From assembly GCA_016841185.1 (NCBI GenBank), contig JAENZQ010000005.1, forward strand, positions 1-64,000: a stretch of 64,000 nt of DNA, read 5' to 3'. How positions within the stretch are numbered: the first letter of the stretch is position 1; each line of letters starts with the position of its first letter. The translations under genes were made by a program, and so were the position numbers. This stretch comes from Anaerovorax odorimutans. GTDB lineage: Bacteria; Bacillota; Clostridia; Peptostreptococcales; JAAYPU01. This document shows positions 59,916 to 64,000 of this stretch, piece by piece. Under the pieces are notes generated by a model. It was not told the DNA's origin and searched no databases. It saw only the letters and a program-made list of their open reading frames with translations.

Positions 59916-62900
59916 GTGAAGCATAATAAGTTAAAATTATTTGTTAAACTTAATTTGCTCTTTATTATCAGTGTGTTTATATTTTTGACAGGAGAAATAA
60001 AAGCATATGCTCAGCAACCTGCAGTGGACTGGCAGAGGGCCTATACTATACCGGAGGGAGCCAATCTGGAGGACTGTGCAGTGTCTCAGGCCGAAGACGG
60101 GGATTATATTATTGTGGGCACCAGGACCAATGCTGTTGCATATTCGGGATATGTTTTCTTCATGCGGGTGGACGAAGATGGTGATATTGAAGATTACTAT
60201 GAAATAAATGTCCCTTACCGTTATGCCCGTTCCATAGACAAATGCCAGGATGGGTCATTTGTTATAGCAGGCTCGCAGTTTTATCCCAGAGGGGGAAGCA
60301 ATTATGATTGTGACTTGTGGGTATGTAAGATCTCTTATTCGGTAGACCCTCATACAGGGAAGCATTTTTTAGAGGAAAGCAACATCAGTGATAAAATTTT
60401 TAATGATGATGAAAACTGGGGAAGTTGGGGCGGTTATGAGATTCAGGAAACTGTAAATTCTCTTGGCGGTCCGGATGGTTACATCATAGCCGGAAACCGA
60501 TATGAAAAACCAAGGTCAAATAATAAGGAATATATTTACTTATTGAAGTTAGAAGAAGATTTTGATATCGAGTGGTCCAATAACACTTATTTAAGTGGAA
60601 GCTACGGTGATTTTGGTATGTCTGTACGGCAGACAGATGATCAGGGTTATATACTGGCAGGGTGGAGATACAACAACGCAACCTATGAATATAGTAATTA
60701 CATTTTAAAAACTGACGACGAAGGTGTAAAGAAGTGGGATAAGGTTTTTGAAGCCATTTCTCCAAGCGGACAGGATTATGTGTGGAGCATCAGAGAAGCC
60801 GATGATGATAGCTTTATTATATCAGGCCAGGCATCTGTCGATAGTACGACTTCCGGCTTTACCATGAAACTTAGTACAACAGGTAATATAGTCTGGACTC
60901 ATACATACCCTATTTTGTCCAGCGGGAGTAGTTATATAGGCCGTAATGTGGCTTTGGAAACACAAGATGGAGGAACTATTATTGCCGGACTGGAATACGA
61001 AGGCAATCCCTACTATTTGACTTATGCCAAACTTTTCAAGACGAGTCCTTCAGGAAGTGAAGAATGGCAATATAGAATATTAATATTTGATGATGATAAA
61101 AACACAGATTATATCACCAGAGACATGATAGAAACACAGGATGGAAGTTATATTATTTTGGGGACCTATAGCAGGGGGCACGCCTATGCTGATCCTGATA
61201 ATCCAAAAGGGCTATTTCTGTTTAAACTGGCTCCGGATAAGGTGGATGTGGATATCAAAGCAGCGGCTCTTTATAAAAAGAATGAAGAAGAGCATAAACT
61301 GGACATCAAGGCGACAGCCGATTGTTCTGAGGACGGTGAACTGAATGATGATAATACGGTGTCGGCTTCTTACGAACTGATAGACGAGTCGGAAGAGCCC
61401 GTTGGTATTTCAGGTGATCTTGTGTGGAATGAAGATACAGATAATTGGGAAGCTATGGATATCGATATCGGTTCTGTGATTGATGAAGTGAGAAAGGTTT
61501 CTATCACCTTTGAAGATGAAAACAATCATAAAGGTACAAAGGTAATCCAGATATCCGCAGATGCTAAGCTGGGACTCTCCTCGTATACCATTATGGAAAA
61601 CGGAAATGTGTATATTTATGCGACTCTTACGGACATCATCGGCGAAAGAGATACTTCCGGTAACGCCGAACTGACGGTTAAGCTGGCAGGAGAGAAGGAG
61701 GAATACATACTCTTTGATACGGGTGGAGACGGTGACCTTGGCTCTAACGATGGCCACTATGGTACATGGCTGAACATTCCCGGCAGTACGCCAAGAATCG
61801 TTGAGCTCTATCTGGGAGAAGAAATGGTAGACAGTGAAATTATCAATGTGACCACAAGTCCTGAACTGGCAGTGATCACCAATATCCATGCACTCTATGC
61901 AGAGTTTCTGGATACCGGTACTGCTGATGATGAGGATGAAGATGATAATAAGGTGATGGATTTTTACGACCTGTTGGAATGTATAGCACAGTATGCAAAA
62001 AATAATAATGGGGTAGTCTACAATCTCTATCAGGAAGTGTTAGCGGAGAAAGGTTATTATAACGATTATTATTCTTTGGTATATGGCACAGATACTTCTG
62101 ATATGGCCCGAAATATCGACTTGCTGGTTTATAAAATGGGTGTTTCCAGAAGTTTAAAAAATGTTGCTATTATTGGTGATGACGAGGTCGTTCCTTTTGC
62201 CAGAAGAAGCGACCCCATAGACTGGGAAAAGGGTTATTATAATGATATGAGTGGTGGTGGTGGAAATCCTACCATAGTGGATTCGGGAGACGGATTCATC
62301 ATGTCGGATATTCCTTACGGGTCATATGATTGCTGGCATCCCGATGATGAACATATGCCACGTCTGGATGCAGGTGTAGGGAGAGTGTTTGCGGACCATC
62401 CCATGGATTTGATCAATATAATCGATGGGTATCAGATGCCTGTTCTGTTAAACAATGCGGCCATTTACCAGGCAGAAGATGACTCGGAAGTGAGTTTTGT
62501 AAGCTTAGTGGAACATACGTTACTTCCTATTTTAGGGAATCATTACGATTTTGAAATTTTTGGTGGAACCTTCGATTTAGGGGATTGTTATCATTATGGT
62601 TATTATCCACCACAAGAATGGAATGCCCTTGACTTTACAGACGCACTTTCAAATGTGGGGCTTAATATGCTTTGGACTCATGCGGATCACGGTTCGGCAC
62701 ATACCTATAAAAACAGTTCTATTACCGCTAATAATACGATTAAAATAATGAAGGATTCTCCAGGGCATATTTTGCTGACACCGGCATGCCACTCCGGTTA
62801 TTCCCTATCTCATAATTCGCCTGATGGTAATTTTGGTTATTACGATAATGCAATGGTAAAGGAATTTTTGAAAAAACAGGTCTCCTACTTTGCGTCTACA

Positions 62901-64000
62901 ACATATGGCTGCGTCGTCAATGATTTTGTTGCTTATCATGAAAGGATATTCCAAAAATATCTTGAAAACCTGTTAAATCCGTCAAACGCTACGGTAGGAG
63001 ATGTTCTGGTAAAAGCGAATTCGGATTTTTGGAAGTCTGTTGACAGGTACAATATTGATCCAACAGATACTTATGCTGCTTATGGTGTATGTTATTATGG
63101 GTTGCCAACCCAGCCTATACAGCACAACAGTGTTTTCAAAATGACACGGAGTCGTGATGTTGGAGTGATGTCTGAAAAAGATCTAGAAGATCAAGATACT
63201 GTACCGGTCAAACTATCCATTGAGATGGATCCGGTATTTAACATAGAGGAGGAAGACGGGAAAAAGCTCTTTAAAGTAGAAGGACAAAAGGATTTATATA
63301 TTCACGCCTTTGCGCCCGTGATGCCTATCATTATTGAATCTTATGAACTGCCAAGGGATGCGATGGTTGAAGAGGTTAACCTCATAGATTTTGATACGAC
63401 TGAGTATTTCGAAGAAGTGGAGCTTCCCGAAGCAGTACCTATTAGTATTTCGACCAATCCTGCTCTGACATTAGAAGATACATTTGAAATGCCTGACTTG
63501 TATCCTGAGAATATGTATTGGTGGAGTACTGAAGAAGATGGGAATAATACCATATTAAATCTCAGTGTTGTTCCCATGCAGTATAACCATGAAGAACGGC
63601 AGGCTATTCTTTTCAATCATCTGGAGTTTGAAGTGGTTCGAAGTCATGCAGCATTAACTATTGACACAACAAGCTTACCCGCTGGAAATGAAAGAGAATC
63701 ATACAATGTTGATTTAAAAGCAAGCGGCGGAGTGGAACCTTATACATGGAATACCGAAGGATTACCTGAGGGACTTAGTGTTAGAACGAATGGCGCTATT
63801 ACTGGAATACCGACTACATTTGGAACATCAGAGGTGCGGGTTACCGTATATGATTCAGAAGGTACTGAAGCCAGTAAAACATTCAGTCTAACAATAAATC
63901 AAAAAACTCAAGAGAGCTTAACCATTGATACGCAAAGCCTGCCTTCAGGAAAGGTTGGTAGGGCTTATAGCGTAAATCTGGCAGCCAGCGGTGGGATAGA
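59916..64000 (+). CDS. C25 (gingipain-family) surface protease with N-terminal beta-propeller (3' truncated by window)
   Basis: The frame is open for 1361 codons to the window end. A signal peptide (1-~32, ending KAYAQQ) is followed by seven EDGDYIIVGT-like repeats (~55-420), a likely seven-bladed propeller, and then beta-sandwich segments. The peptidase C25-like domain (~680-1060) has VAIIGDDEVVPFARR and a His925 (HADHGS)/Cys958 (PACHSG) dyad; the 33-residue gap equals the 211/244 pair of gingipain R. Two cadherin-like putative Ig repeats start at ~1245 and ~1330 (SLPAGNERESYNVDLKASGG and SLPSGKVGRAYSVNLAASGG) and continue beyond. GTG start with AAGGAAGGAG upstream; an in-frame ATG at 59859 would add 19 residues. 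A secreted cysteine endopeptidase is expected. Confidence 0.85.
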   Translation, partial: MKHNKLKLFVKLNLLFIISVFIFLTGEIKAYAQQPAVDWQRAYTIPEGANLEDCAVSQAEDGDYIIVGTRTNAVAYSGYVFFMRVDEDGDIEDYYEINVPYRYARSIDKCQDGSFVIAGSQFYPRGGSNYDCDLWVCKISYSVDPHTGKHFLEESNISDKIFNDDENWGSWGGYEIQETVNSLGGPDGYIIAGNRYEKPRSNNKEYIYLLKLEEDFDIEWSNNTYLSGSYGDFGMSVRQTDDQGYILAGWRYNNATYEYSNYILKTDDEGVKKWDKVFEAISPSGQDYVWSIREADDDSFIISGQASVDSTTSGFTMKLSTTGNIVWTHTYPILSSGSSYIGRNVALETQDGGTIIAGLEYEGNPYYLTYAKLFKTSPSGSEEWQYRILIFDDDKNTDYITRDMIETQDGSYIILGTYSRGHAYADPDNPKGLFLFKLAPDKVDVDIKAAALYKKNEEEHKLDIKATADCSEDGELNDDNTVSASYELIDESEEPVGISGDLVWNEDTDNWEAMDIDIGSVIDEVRKVSITFEDENNHKGTKVIQISADAKLGLSSYTIMENGNVYIYATLTDIIGERDTSGNAELTVKLAGEKEEYILFDTGGDGDLGSNDGHYGTWLNIPGSTPRIVELYLGEEMVDSEIINVTTSPELAVITNIHALYAEFLDTGTADDEDEDDNKVMDFYDLLECIAQYAKNNNGVVYNLYQEVLAEKGYYNDYYSLVYGTDTSDMARNIDLLVYKMGVSRSLKNVAIIGDDEVVPFARRSDPIDWEKGYYNDMSGGGGNPTIVDSGDGFIMSDIPYGSYDCWHPDDEHMPRLDAGVGRVFADHPMDLINIIDGYQMPVLLNNAAIYQAEDDSEVSFVSLVEHTLLPILGNHYDFEIFGGTFDLGDCYHYGYYPPQEWNALDFTDALSNVGLNMLWTHADHGSAHTYKNSSITANNTIKIMKDSPGHILLTPACHSGYSLSHNSPDGNFGYYDNAMVKEFLKKQVSYFASTTYGCVVNDFVAYHERIFQKYLENLLNPSNATVGDVLVKANSDFWKSVDRYNIDPTDTYAAYGVCYYGLPTQPIQHNSVFKMTRSRDVGVMSEKDLEDQDTVPVKLSIEMDPVFNIEEEDGKKLFKVEGQKDLYIHAFAPVMPIIIESYELPRDAMVEEVNLIDFDTTEYFEEVELPEAVPISISTNPALTLEDTFEMPDLYPENMYWWSTEEDGNNTILNLSVVPMQYNHEERQAILFNHLEFEVVRSHAALTIDTTSLPAGNERESYNVDLKASGGVEPYTWNTEGLPEGLSVRTNGAITGIPTTFGTSEVRVTVYDSEGTEASKTFSLTINQKTQESLTIDTQSLPSGKVGRAYSVNLAASGGI

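Noticed and set aside
61410-61889. Long minus-strand frame inside the C25 protease gene
   Set aside because: The plus strand is continuously open for 1361 codons with recognisable domains; the reverse frame has no family or ribosome site.

Overview
The window reads as the chromosome of an anaerobic, endospore-forming, low-GC Bacillota, most likely class Clostridia. The evidence is a CotF-type coat protein, a gerK-type germinant receptor operon, a coat transglutaminase (Tgl), a SplB-like radical SAM protein, a Spo0E-like phosphatase, AdhE, a HydG-type hydrogenase maturase and rubrerythrin. AT-rich spacers, strong GGAGG ribosome sites, frequent GTG/TTG starts and several riboswitches fit the same group. 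No tRNA, rRNA or CRISPR array was seen, and no species can be named from this.

Layout. 0-5 kb: end of a coat gene, a large inverted repeat, a polyferredoxin/flavin-reductase fusion facing its probable Crp/Fnr regulator, an amidase and a metallo-beta-lactamase-fold hydrolase. 5-10.5 kb: an HENEH-motif protein, a flippase-like membrane protein, a LysM protein, MarR plus methyltransferase with a shared operator, TetR with a large operator, and a DUF169 protein. 10.6-13 kb: a promoter, a leader with a terminator, then TM1266-family protein, HydG and a coupled small protein; this HydG lacks one cysteine of the usual C-terminal cluster motif. 13-17.8 kb: an ABC-F gene behind an attenuator-like hairpin, two CBM25-like starch-binding proteins interleaved with a small repeat protein, and a GGDEF protein. 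17.8-25 kb: D-aminopeptidase, a MalT-like regulator, DUF2442, and a large SLH/BspA-repeat surface protein. 25-31 kb: a double-operator promoter ahead of DUF2325 and an FbpABC-type importer, then yjdF with a candidate riboswitch and a B3/4-domain protein. 31-41 kb: secreted proteins, a zinc phospholipase C homologue, MerR-TipAS, a copper-storage Csp protein, the gerK operon, a PLP-fold/GNAT fusion and a palindrome-flanked repeat. 41-48 kb: AdhE, rubrerythrin, phosphoesterase, integrase, Spo0E, and an HD-GYP gene behind a c-di-GMP-I riboswitch. 48-64 kb: nucleosidase and SplB-like overlapping pair, a glucosaminidase, a SleB-type hydrolase behind a c-di-AMP riboswitch, Tgl with an unknown partner, htpG behind CIRCE, a membrane LuxR regulator, and the start of a gingipain-family (C25) surface protease running off the end.

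Common threads are sporulation/germination and envelope remodelling, and nucleotide second messengers: c-di-GMP (GGDEF protein, HD-GYP protein, riboswitch) and c-di-AMP (riboswitch on a cell-wall hydrolase). Many regulatory elements sit beside recognisable regulators. The least explained items are a roughly 60-bp upstream block shared by three loci for small proteins, the variant HydG with its small partner, the attenuated ABC-F gene, and the repeated operator ahead of the importer. Everything was read by eye, and functional names rest on remembered family motifs, not searches.
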